This document shows, piece by piece, positions 5,844 through 13,912 of a stretch of DNA of 13,912 bases (the stretch's first letter is position 1; each line of letters opens with the position of its first letter). Made by a program: the position numbers and the translations under genes. The DNA lies in the NCBI RefSeq assembly GCF_000750005.1, contig NZ_JPYA01000088.1, forward strand, positions 1 through 13,912, written 5' to 3'. This stretch comes from Geobacillus icigianus. Lineage in GTDB: Bacteria; Bacillota; Bacilli; Bacillales; Anoxybacillaceae. Under the pieces are notes generated by a model, which had not been told where the DNA came from, ran no database searches, and saw only the letters and a list, made by a program, of their open reading frames with translations.

Positions 5844-8279
5844 TTATCCCCCTTCGCTGATCCGTGCCGGCGGTTCTTTCCACACATCGACGACCGCCCC
5901 GGCTTCATCGATGTCAATGACAAATGAGCCGGTGCCATAGCGGTCGGACAAGCGAAGCGAAGCGGCCTCCACCATCTCGACGACCCCTTTTTCCGTCCGC
6001 AACCCGATTCGCTCCTCGTCGCGAGCGACAACGGCGCCAACGACACGATGCGGATTGGATTTCACTTCACGAATCACGCTGATCCCGCGCTTGGCGCGCG
6101 ATGACGGCTCAAACTCAGCAAGCGCCATCTTTTTGACCGCCCCGCGCTGCGTGACGACAACAAGGCATCCGCTTCCATCAGGAGGAAACGGGCAGGCGGC
6201 GACGACAACATCCCCGTCTTTCAACTGAATGCCTTTCACTCCCGCAGCCCGCACACCGACTAGGCTGATCTCCTCTTCCGGAAACAAAAGCGCATACCCC
6301 CCGTGCGTCGCCAGCCAAAGACGGCCGCGCCCATCCGTCCGATAGACGGCGACGACCTCGTCCTCCTCTCTTACGTTGACCGCGACAAGCGGGCGATGGT
6401 AGCGCTGCACTTGATATTGAGCAAGCTCAGTCCGTTTCACCAATCCTTGCTTGGTCACGAACACGAGCTGGTCAGCCGTTTCAAATGAAGATACCGGCAC
6501 CGCCGCCACCAGCTCGTCATCGCGCTCAAGCGGAATGAGATGAGAAATATGCTGGCCGACGTCTTTCCAACGAATGTCCGGAAGCGTGTGCACCGGGCAA
6601 TATAAGTAGTAACCGCGGCGGGTGAAAAGCAAGAGCACATCGGTCGTATTCATCTCCAGTTGGCCAAGCAGCCGATCCGTTTCCTTCATGCCGATATCCT
6701 GGCCGTTGGAGGCGCTGTAGGAACGATAACTCGTCCGCTTCACATATCCTTCTTTCGTCACTGTGACGATCACGTCTTCGGCCGGAATGAGCGCTTCGAC
6801 GTTCACCTTCAGCTCCTCGATTTCCTCTTCAATGACCGTTCGCCGCTCATCGGCGTATCGCTTTTTCATCGCCTTCAGCTCTTTTTTGATGACGCTAAGC
6901 AGCTTCTTTTCATCGGCGAGAATCGCCGTAAGTTCCGCAATCGCTCGCTCCAGTTCTTCCGCTTCTTGACGCAGCGCCGTAATGTCGGTGTTCGTCAACC
7001 GGTACAGCTGGAGCGTCACGATCGCTTCGGCTTGCGCTTCAGTGAATCCGTAATGAGCCATCAGCTGGTCTTTGGCATCGCGCTTGTCGCTTGCAGCGCG
7101 AATCGTCGCGATCACCTCATCCAAAATGGAAAGCGCCCGAATCAAACCGTCAACGATGTGCTTGCGCTCGTTCGCCTTTTTCAGCTCAAAATGGGAGCGG
7201 TTTGTGACGACCTCTTTCCGGTGCGCGATGTAGGCATCCAATAGTTCGGGCAAGCTCATCAGCTTCGGCCGCCGCTCGTGGATCGCCACCATGTTAAAAT
7301 TGTATGGCACCTGCAAGTCGGTGTTTTTGTACAAATAGTTGAGAATCGCTTCCGCATCGGCGTCTTTTTTCAATTCGATGACGATCGACAGCCCGTTCCG
7401 ATCCGTCTCATCGCGGACATCGGCGATGCCGTCCAGCTTTTTGTCGAGGCGGAGCTCGTCGATTTTTTTCACCAAATAGGCTTTGTTGACCTCATACGGG
7501 AGCTCGGTGATGACGATCTGTTGTTTTCCCCCTCTCGCCTGTTCGATGGCCGCTTTCGCGCGGATGATGATTTTTCCGCGCCCGGTCTCATATGCTTTGC
7601 GAATCCCGTCTTTCCCTTGGATGATGCCGCCGGTCGGAAAATCGGGGCCGGGAAGCACGGTCATCAGCTCATCCACCGTGCAATCGGGACGGTCGATCCG
7701 CATTAGAACAGCGTCAATCACCTCGCCAAGCGCATGCGGCGGAATGTCGGTCGCGTAGCCCGCCGAAATTCCGGTCGAGCCGTTGACGAGCAAATTGGGA
7801 AACATCGCCGGCAGGACGGTCGGCTCCTTTACGGTATCATCAAAGTTCGGAACGAACGGCACCGTCTCCTTGTCGATATCGCAAAGCAGCTCGGCGGCCA
7901 TCGCCGACAGGCGCGCTTCCGTGTAGCGCATCGCCGCCGGCGGGTCGCCGTCGATGCTGCCGTTGTTGCCGTGCATTTCAATAAGCACGTTGCGCAGCTT
8001 CCACTCTTGGCTCATCCGCACCATCGCTTCATACACCGATGAATCGCCGTGCGGATGAAAGTTGCCGATCACGTTTCCGACCGTTTTCGCCGCCTTGCGA
8101 AACGGCTTGTCCGCCGTGTTGCCATCGATGTACATCGCATACAAAATGCGGCGCTGCACCGGCTTCAGCCCATCGCGCACATCGGGCAGCGCCCGGTCTT
8201 GGATAATGTATTTGCTGTAGCGTCCGAAACGGTCGCCCAACACATCTTCTAAAGGCAATTCCAACAATCGCTCTGCCAT
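5844..8279 (-). CDS. parC: DNA topoisomerase IV subunit A (ParC)
   Basis: Breakage-reunion subunit of topoisomerase IV, which unlinks daughter chromosomes with ParE. From the chosen start (811 aa): [22 protein letters not shown], the winged-helix DNA-binding region with [12 protein letters not shown], where S80 and E84 are the wild-type residues of the quinolone-resistance region, and catalytic Y119 in [12 protein letters not shown] coiled-coil tower region ([38 protein letters not shown] in pieces, about 435-475) is followed by a C-terminal beta-pinwheel. Three ATGs stand in tandem (8285, 8282, 8279); the AAAGGAG is only 1 nt from the first but 7 nt from the third, so the third is chosen. 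ParC rather than GyrA is supported by the parE partner and by the absence of a clear GyrA box. It follows parE after 56 nt with a terminator-like hairpin. Confidence 0.96.
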   Translation of the reverse strand: MAERLLELPLEDVLGDRFGRYSKYIIQDRALPDVRDGLKPVQRRILYAMYIDGNTADKPFRKAAKTVGNVIGNFHPHGDSSVYEAMVRMSQEWKLRNVLIEMHGNNGSIDGDPPAAMRYTEARLSAMAAELLCDIDKETVPFVPNFDDTVKEPTVLPAMFPNLLVNGSTGISAGYATDIPPHALGEVIDAVLMRIDRPDCTVDELMTVLPGPDFPTGGIIQGKDGIRKAYETGRGKIIIRAKAAIEQARGGKQQIVITELPYEVNKAYLVKKIDELRLDKKLDGIADVRDETDRNGLSIVIELKKDADAEAILNYLYKNTDLQVPYNFNMVAIHERRPKLMSLPELLDAYIAHRKEVVTNRSHFELKKANERKHIVDGLIRALSILDEVIATIRAASDKRDAKDQLMAHYGFTEAQAEAIVTLQLYRLTNTDITALRQEAEELERAIAELTAILADEKKLLSVIKKELKAMKKRYADERRTVIEEEIEELKVNVEALIPAEDVIVTVTKEGYVKRTSYRSYSASNGQDIGMKETDRLLGQLEMNTTDVLLLFTRRGYYLYCPVHTLPDIRWKDVGQHISHLIPLERDDELVAAVPVSSFETADQLVFVTKQGLVKRTELAQYQVQRYHRPLVAVNVREEDEVVAVYRTDGRGRLWLATHGGYALLFPEEEISLVGVRAAGVKGIQLKDGDVVVAACPFPPDGSGCLVVVTQRGAVKKMALAEFEPSSRAKRGISVIREVKSNPHRVVGAVVARDEERIGLRTEKGVVEMVEAASLRLSDRYGTGSFVIDIDEAGAVVDVWKEPPARISEGG

Positions 8280-8312
8280 CATCATTCTCCTTTCCGAACG
8301 AACCTCAGCGTC

Positions 8313-8334
8313 AAAAAGGCGGCTTTACGCCGCC
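8313..8334 (-). terminator. Terminator-like hairpin between parE and parC
   Basis: Minus strand: GGCGGC, loop GTAAA, GCCGCC, then TTTTT. It has a perfect 6-bp all-GC stem with an immediate T5, beginning one base after the parE stop. By the usual criteria it is an intrinsic terminator, yet parC begins 34 nt further on with no room for a full promoter, so it must act as an attenuator or be read through. Confidence 0.75.
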
Positions 8335-8335
8335 A

Positions 8336-10312
<1,977 letters not shown>

Positions 10313-10319
10313 CTATTTT

Positions 10320-10347
10320 ATTGTACCATAAAATGCCCGGCTGTCCA
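10320..10347 (-). promoter_or_regulatory. Sigma-A promoter of parE-parC-PilZ
   Basis: Minus-strand -35 TGGACA (10342-10347), 16-bp spacer, -10 TACAAT (10320-10325), with an extended -10 (ATGGTACAAT). It lies 47 nt upstream of the parE GTG. No operator-like palindrome was seen next to it. Confidence 0.72.
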
Positions 10348-10388
10348 TCGTCTTTTGACGCGGTCCGACAAAATCAGACAAACGCACG

Positions 10389-10428
10389 AAAAAAACGAAA
10401 GGACCATCTTGAACAAGATGGCCGTTTC
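10389..10428 (-). terminator. Intrinsic terminator of the yneT-like gene
   Basis: Minus strand: GAAACGGCCATCTT, loop GTTC, AAGATGGTCCTTTC: 14 positions with one mismatch and one G-T pair. It is followed by GTTTTTTT and starts 6 nt after the stop codon. It separates this gene from the parE promoter. Confidence 0.88.
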
Positions 10429-10433
10429 ATCGA

Positions 10434-10853
10434 TCAAGCACGTCTGGTGAGCGCGTGTTCCACTTTAATGCAGCGGTCCATAATGACCGTGTAGCCTTTT
10501 TCTTTCAAAAACCGATACGCCTCTTCGTTGACGACGCCAAGCTGCGCCCAAAACACGTCCGCGTCGATTTGCACAAACTCGCGAGCCAGCTCGGGCAAAT
10601 GCTCAGAGCGGCGGAACACATCGACAATGTCGACATGGCCGTCAATATCGGTCAATCGATCAACCGCCGGAATGCCTTCCCACTCGTCGATCATCGGGTT
10701 GACCGGAATGATTTCGTAGCCAGCGTCTTTCATCGCTTTCGCCACCATATACGACTCACGCTCCGGATTGTTGGACAAACCGACCACAGCGATCCGTTTC
10801 GCCTTGCGCAAAATCGCGCCGATTTCCTCCCGGCTCGGGTTGACAATGGACAT
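10434..10853 (-). CDS. yneT: CoA-binding domain protein, YneT family
   Basis: 139 aa, a single Rossmann-type CoA-binding domain of the YneT/YccU family. Key segments: KRIAVVGLSNNPERESY (19-35) with the glycine turn of the nucleotide-binding loop, AGYEIIPVNP (44-53), HVDIVDVFRRSE (73-84), DADVFWAQLGV (97-107), and the hallmark MDRCIKVEH (125-133). The biochemical role of the family is not established; it is assumed to bind CoA or an acyl-CoA. The start is ATG 10853, with AAGGAG about 11 nt upstream and the N-terminus matching B. subtilis YneT; 19 more codons can be read upstream but without a ribosome site. In B. subtilis yneT also lies directly upstream of parE, so the order is conserved. It has its own strong terminator and is therefore probably monocistronic. 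Confidence 0.92.
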   Translation of the reverse strand: MSIVNPSREEIGAILRKAKRIAVVGLSNNPERESYMVAKAMKDAGYEIIPVNPMIDEWEGIPAVDRLTDIDGHVDIVDVFRRSEHLPELAREFVQIDADVFWAQLGVVNEEAYRFLKEKGYTVIMDRCIKVEHALTRRA

Positions 10854-11284
10854 CCGGGTTCTCTCCTTCCTTGATTCTCCTTCTTGTTGTACTAGTTTCG
10901 CGATGGGCAACGAAAAATCCTTCTAAAATGAAGCGAAAAATCGCCGTTGGGCGCTCCCTCCCAGTGGCATGCAGAGCCATGAACACTGTCAGTGCCGCCG
11001 CCCAAACATCGACAGAAAAGCCGGCTCCACGATGTCTTCCGCTTTCGTTTTCCAAAGCCGCTTGACATTCCACACGCCTAAAAGCGGAGAATTGTTGGTG
11101 CGTTCGCGCCCTCATCCATTTCCGGTTCGGGCAACGCCCCCGTCCCATCGGGTTCGATCGTTGCGCTCGCTTTCATCCTACATCGAAAGAAGCGGGGGTT
11201 CCCGCTCTCTTATGAACGTCCTTTTCACGTGTAGGAGTGTCGGCCTTTTCGGCGCAAAAGGAAGAACGCAGCCGGCAACAAACG
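10854..11284. other. Intergenic region without a recognised gene
   Basis: It holds the ribosome site and presumably the promoter of the yneT-like gene, and the 3' end of the aarF transcript. A minus-strand frame at about 10995-11095 reads protein-like (WNVKRLWKTKAEDIVEPAFL) but is closed by stops and lacks a start site, so it may be a gene remnant. Other structures are a short hairpin CCTTTT/AAAAGG (11244-11261) and a terminator candidate at 11191-11206. No RNA gene was recognised. Confidence 0.5.
11188..11206 (-). terminator. Possible terminator of aarF
   Basis: Minus-strand AGCGGG, loop AACC, CCCGCT, then TCTTTCG. The stem is GC-rich but the T-run is poor. It lies about 79 nt after the aarF stop and no better candidate was seen. 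Confidence 0.45.
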
Positions 11285-12949
11285 CTAAAATCTCCCCGAC
11301 CGAAAAATGGAATAAAGCAGCCAACCGAATAGAAAAGCGGCCGCCCCCAATCCGATTTCAACAGCAGGAATGTTCCATAGCAGCGTCGACGGCCGCCCGA
11401 GCGAGGAGGCGATCATCAGCCCGGCAAGGACGATGCTCAGCGAAAGAAGAACGATGCTGAACGACAGCCGGTTCGCCATCTGATCGAGCTTTCGCAGCAG
11501 CGTTTCCAAATCAGGCGCCGTGATCTCCAGCCGCAGCTTGCCGTGCCGCATCATTTTCGTCCATCCCTTTACGCTGTCCGGCAAGCGAAGCAGCCATTCA
11601 CCGTAGTCGAAAATCCGTTTCCATGCCGTTTCCACCACGCGATCAAGTCGAAGCCGCTCTTTCAGCAACTTTCTCCCAAACGGTTCGGCCACATCGATGA
11701 TGCGAAACTGCGGATCGAGCATCTCCACGACCCCTTCGACCGTCAACAGCGCTTTCCCTAACAGCGTCAAGTCGCTTGGAATGCGAATGCCGTGGCGAAA
11801 CGCCACGGAAAGCAAATCCTCAACGGCTTCCCCGAGACTGATGTCACTAAGCGGCACGCGATAATACTTTTCCCGCAGCTCATCGATATCATCGCGCAAT
11901 GTTCCTTCATCCACCTCATCCGGAACAAGCCCCAGCCCATAAATCGCGTTCAACACCCCATCTGTGTTTTGCCGCATCAAGGCGATGACAAGCGTCGAAA
12001 GGTGATGCTTGACATTGGGGCGGAGGCGCCCCATTAAGCCGAAATCAATAAAAGCTAGCACGCCGCCGGGAAGCACAAACACATTCCCAGGATGGGGATC
12101 GCCATGAAAAAACCCATGTTCGAACATTTGCTTCAGCATGGAAGCAGCCAAGCGCTCGGCCAGCGTTTGTAACGAATAGCCGCTCTCTTTCAGCCGCTCG
12201 ATTTCCCCGAGCTTCACGCCGTCGATGTATTCCATCGTCAATACCCTTTTCGTTGTATATTCCCAAAAAACGCCCGGGACATACAGCGACGGATCATCGG
12301 CAAATAGATGGGCAAACGTTTCGGCATGGCGCGCCTCGACTGTATAATCGAGCTCCAACCGCAGCGATTTCGTTAACTCATCGACGATCTCAGACAGCCG
12401 GTAAGATGCCGCCCACTCGAGCCGCCGTTCCGCCAACAAGGCCAAATCTTGTAAAATGTCCAAGTCCGTCTCCATCTGCGCGGCAATCCGTGGGCGCTGC
12501 ACTTTCACCACAACGGCCTGTCCGGAAGGGAGAACGGCCTGATGCACTTGCCCGAGCGAAGCGGCAGCGAGCGGGATTTCCGCAAATGACCGAAAAAGCT
12601 TCTCCAGCGAATCGCCTAACTCGGTTTCCACAATTCGGCGCACCTCCGAAAACGGAAACGGCGGAACTTGGTCTTGCAGCTTTTCGAGCTCGCTGATGAT
12701 CGGAGCGGGAATCAAATCCGGCCGTGTGCTGGCAATTTGCCCGAGTTTCACGAACGTCGGTCCGAGCTCCTCAAGCACAAGACGGAGCCGCTCCGCGACC
12801 GTTTTTCCTTGCTCCGCTCTCCATCGCGGCGGCAGCGAAAGAAACGAAGAAAAGCCGAGTTCATCGACGATCATCCCGAATCCGTGCCGAAGCAAGGCGA
12901 CAGCGATCTCGTGATACCTTCCGATATGGCGCATTCGTTTTCCGATCAT
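11285..12949 (-). CDS. ABC1/UbiB-family kinase-like protein (AarF)
   Basis: 554 aa, an atypical kinase-like protein of the ABC1/ADCK/UbiB family. In other organisms these bind ATP and support isoprenoid-lipid (quinone) metabolism; in Firmicutes, which use menaquinone, the exact role is unclear. Visible motifs: KxGQ (K68-L-G-Q71) in FVKLGQIASTRPDLIP, the alanine-rich loop AAAS (128-131), ATP lysine K149 in VVVKVQRP, catalytic-loop HGDPHPGN (282-289) with D284, and the metal-binding DFG (302-304). Two membrane segments lie at the C-terminus (about 497-516 and 530-547), the usual membrane anchor. ATG 12949 has GGGAG about 10 nt upstream; an internal ATG five codons later is possible. The gene follows the phasin-like gene after 51 nt that hold a strong terminator-like hairpin and no room for a promoter. 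Confidence 0.92.
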   Translation of the reverse strand: MIGKRMRHIGRYHEIAVALLRHGFGMIVDELGFSSFLSLPPRWRAEQGKTVAERLRLVLEELGPTFVKLGQIASTRPDLIPAPIISELEKLQDQVPPFPFSEVRRIVETELGDSLEKLFRSFAEIPLAAASLGQVHQAVLPSGQAVVVKVQRPRIAAQMETDLDILQDLALLAERRLEWAASYRLSEIVDELTKSLRLELDYTVEARHAETFAHLFADDPSLYVPGVFWEYTTKRVLTMEYIDGVKLGEIERLKESGYSLQTLAERLAASMLKQMFEHGFFHGDPHPGNVFVLPGGVLAFIDFGLMGRLRPNVKHHLSTLVIALMRQNTDGVLNAIYGLGLVPDEVDEGTLRDDIDELREKYYRVPLSDISLGEAVEDLLSVAFRHGIRIPSDLTLLGKALLTVEGVVEMLDPQFRIIDVAEPFGRKLLKERLRLDRVVETAWKRIFDYGEWLLRLPDSVKGWTKMMRHGKLRLEITAPDLETLLRKLDQMANRLSFSIVLLSLSIVLAGLMIASSLGRPSTLLWNIPAVEIGLGAAAFLFGWLLYSIFRSGRF

Positions 12950-12972
12950 CCGGACATCTCTCCCAAGGCGGC

Positions 12973-13012
12973 AAAAAACGAGCGGGCAGGCCGCATCGGT
13001 TTACTGCCCGCT
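12973..13012 (-). terminator. Terminator-like hairpin between the phasin-like gene and aarF
   Basis: Minus-strand AGCGGGCAG, 14-nt loop, CTGCCCGCT, then CGTTTTTT: a perfect 9-bp GC-rich stem and T6. The left arm is the last three sense codons of the phasin-like gene and the stop TAA begins the loop, so a ribosome finishing that gene would cover the stem. Confidence 0.8.
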
Positions 13013-13300
13013 TTGTTCCTTTTCTTCGAGGCGGCGGATCCGCTCCTCCAGCTGCCGCACGTCTTCTTTTGTCGCCAAGTCCAGTTTATCGATGACCTGC
13101 TTGATTTGCTCGCGCACAAGCCGCTGCACTTCCGTTTTCCGCGCCTCCGTCTGCTGTTTCCATTGATCGATCACTTCCTTCGATTCGTCAAGCGACAACT
13201 CCCCTTTTTTGACCAGCTCATCAATGATTTTTTCCGCTTGTTCTTTGCTAGCGATCGCAAGCCCAAGCCCGAACGCCAAACCTTTTTTCAAAATGCTCAT
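13001..13300 (-). CDS. Phasin-like small coiled-coil protein
   Basis: 99 aa. The N-terminus MSILKKGLAFGLGLAIASKEQ is a short hydrophobic, amphipathic stretch, followed by KIIDELVKKGELSLDESKEVI and a highly charged coiled coil (about 45-95, VQRLVREQIKQVIDKLDLATKEDVRQLEERIRRLEE). This is the layout of the phasin / polyhydroxyalkanoate granule-associated family found in many bacteria, also those that make no granules; here a membrane- or protein-associated helper of the AarF kinase is as plausible as a granule role. ATG 13300 has a perfect AAAGGAGG 8 nt upstream. The gene is first in the pair with aarF and has a promoter at 13329-13358. Confidence 0.82.
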   Translation of the reverse strand: MSILKKGLAFGLGLAIASKEQAEKIIDELVKKGELSLDESKEVIDQWKQQTEARKTEVQRLVREQIKQVIDKLDLATKEDVRQLEERIRRLEEKEQSGQ

Positions 13301-13328
13301 TCCGTTTTCCTCCTTTCCTCTTTCTTTT

Positions 13329-13358
13329 ATAGTACCATTATTTGGCGGGTCATGTCGA
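13329..13358 (-). promoter_or_regulatory. Sigma-A promoter of the phasin-aarF operon
   Basis: Minus-strand -35 TCGACA (13353-13358), 18-bp spacer, -10 TACTAT (13329-13334), with the extended form ATGGTACTAT that closely resembles the parE -10 region. It ends 28 nt before the start codon. Confidence 0.6.
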
Positions 13359-13497
13359 GCAAGCGGCTAAAGCGGGGAGGTTTTCACTATTTCTCCCGCC
13401 AACAGACGGTCAAATCGCTTACAGAAAACAGCCGCGGAGAGGCATTCCTCTCCCCCGAGCCATGAACCCCTCGCTGCCGCGCATGGCTCACCGCAAC
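13359..13497. other. Non-coding stretch with short inverted repeats
   Basis: No gene was recognised. Inverted repeats: GCGGGGAG/CTCCCGC (about 13371-13399, one bulge), GGAGAGG/CCTCTCC (13436-13453, loop CATT) and GAGCCATG/CATGGCTC (13457-13489). None has a good T-run. They may be decayed outer copies of the array to the right. Confidence 0.5.
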
Positions 13498-13786
13498 CGT
13501 TCCATGAGCAAGCCTGGCTCTCCTGGCATGAACATGACGGTGCAAGGCGGCGCATTTTCGCAGAAAGATTCATGGGCAACGCTTTCCCGTCCAACTAGGC
13601 ATGAAAATCTCTACCCACGGACGCGGGATTTTCACGAAAAAGTTCCATGGGCAACGTTTTGCCCTCCACCCGGGGATGAAAATCCGCGTCAGTCCTGCAT
13701 TTTCACAGAAAAGATCCATGGGCAGCGCGATCTGCCCTCCACCAAGGGATGAAAATCCGCGCCAGTTCGGCATTTTCACGAAAAAA
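13498..13786. repeat. Tandem array of a 71-75 bp structured repeat
   Basis: Core motif ATTTTC recurs at 13554, 13628, 13699 and 13772, i.e. spacings of 74, 71 and 73 bp. Units: a degenerate one (13498-13550), three clear ones (from 13551, 13625 and 13696) and a truncated one (13769-13786). Each clear unit runs ATTTTCAC..GAAAA, TCCATGGGCA, CCCTCCACC, GGGATGAAAATC, in that order. Two hairpins recur: GGGCAR with YTGCCC (13649-13664 and 13720-13737) and TGAAAATCYG with the ATTTTCA of the next unit (13602-13634, 13750-13778). Open frames cross the array on both strands but only because the repeat lacks stops in them. The same repeat occurs in the tre leader. Confidence 0.88.
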
Positions 13787-13833
13787 GAGGCTGTCCCAAA
13801 AGGTCGGTAAAACGACCTTTTGAGGACAGCCTC
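13781..13833. terminator. Two-way intrinsic terminator with near-perfect 20-bp stem
   Basis: Arms 13787-13806 and 13813-13833 pair over 20 bp (GAGGCTGTCC then CAAAAGGTCG against CGACCTTTTG then GGACAGCCTC) with one bulged A and a 6-nt loop GTAAAA. In the minus direction T6 follows directly (13781-13786); in the plus direction CTGCTTTTGTTTTT follows. It probably ends a minus-strand transcript from beyond the window. The arm resembles ends of some insertion sequences, so a small mobile element is the other reading. Confidence 0.8.
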
Positions 13834-13912
13834 CTGCTTTTGTTTTTACATTATTTGTCTATTTTTTACTTTCTCAAAGGATCTGCTTCTTCTTATCCCC
13901 GTATGTTCTCCC
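13834..13912. other. Window edge, no gene recognised
   Basis: AT-rich stretch. Minus-strand frames entering from the right stop after 12 codons (ending GDKKKQIL) or 21 codons (ending KVKNRQIM); either could be the end of a gene outside the window, but nothing identifies it. Confidence 0.3.

Noticed and set aside
6660..7244. Long plus-strand frames opposite parC, parE, treC and treP
   Set aside because: Their codon pattern is the mirror of well-identified genes with intact catalytic motifs; no ribosome sites or known domains.
10756..11148. Minus-strand frame of 130 codons overlapping the start of the yneT-like gene
   Set aside because: It runs out of frame through the conserved YneT N-terminus; composition is arginine-rich and not protein-like.
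13498..13786. CRISPR array
   Set aside because: The 71-75 bp units are imperfect copies over their whole length; there is no constant repeat with unique spacers and no cas gene.
13570..13810. Overlapping open frames on both strands (13570-13779 minus and 13601-13810 plus) with internally repeated peptides
   Set aside because: They arise from the tandem repeat, run on both strands, and one continues into the terminator hairpin. No ribosome sites fit.

Overview
The window is most likely a chromosomal segment of a thermophilic Geobacillus-type Firmicute. The proteins read as close relatives of Bacillus subtilis TreP, TreA/TreC, TreR, ParE, ParC and YneT. The DNA is GC-rich, Shine-Dalgarno sites are strong (AAAGGAGG type), GTG starts occur, and there are intrinsic terminators. 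Nearly all genes lie on the minus strand, so the window is best read from right to left.

Left part (1-4240, minus): a trehalose operon treP-treC-treR, with treR cut by the window edge. Trehalose is imported and phosphorylated by the PTS permease TreP, hydrolysed by TreC to glucose and glucose-6-phosphate, and the operon is controlled by the GntR-family repressor TreR. The promoter is well preserved: TTGACA, 17 bp, TAAACT. A perfect palindromic operator fills the spacer and a second operator lies just after the predicted start. The promoter is about 400 nt from treP, so the mRNA should have a long leader. That leader contains cre-like sites, a possible leader peptide and a copy of a structured repeat.

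Middle (4401-5382, plus): a divergent gene for a MerR-type DNA-binding protein with a long coiled coil and a KWWKFW tail, ending at a two-way terminator. Facing it is parE-parC-PilZ (10273 down to 5497): the two subunits of topoisomerase IV, then a PilZ-domain gene starting 2 nt after the parC stop. Upstream is a YneT-like CoA-binding protein gene with its own terminator.

Right part (11285-13912): a phasin-like coiled-coil gene followed by an ABC1/UbiB (AarF) kinase-like gene, then about 550 bp without genes. This holds a tandem array of a 71-75 bp structured repeat, related to the copy in the tre leader almost 10 kb away, and a nearly perfect 20-bp-stem two-way terminator.

Two patterns stand out. 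First, the repeat family: a 25-nt block is identical between the tre leader and the array, and there is evidence of conserved hairpins. Second, in all three minus-strand operons (treP/treC, parE/parC, phasin/aarF) a terminator-like hairpin sits between the first and second gene, suggesting that the second product is set by read-through or RNA processing.
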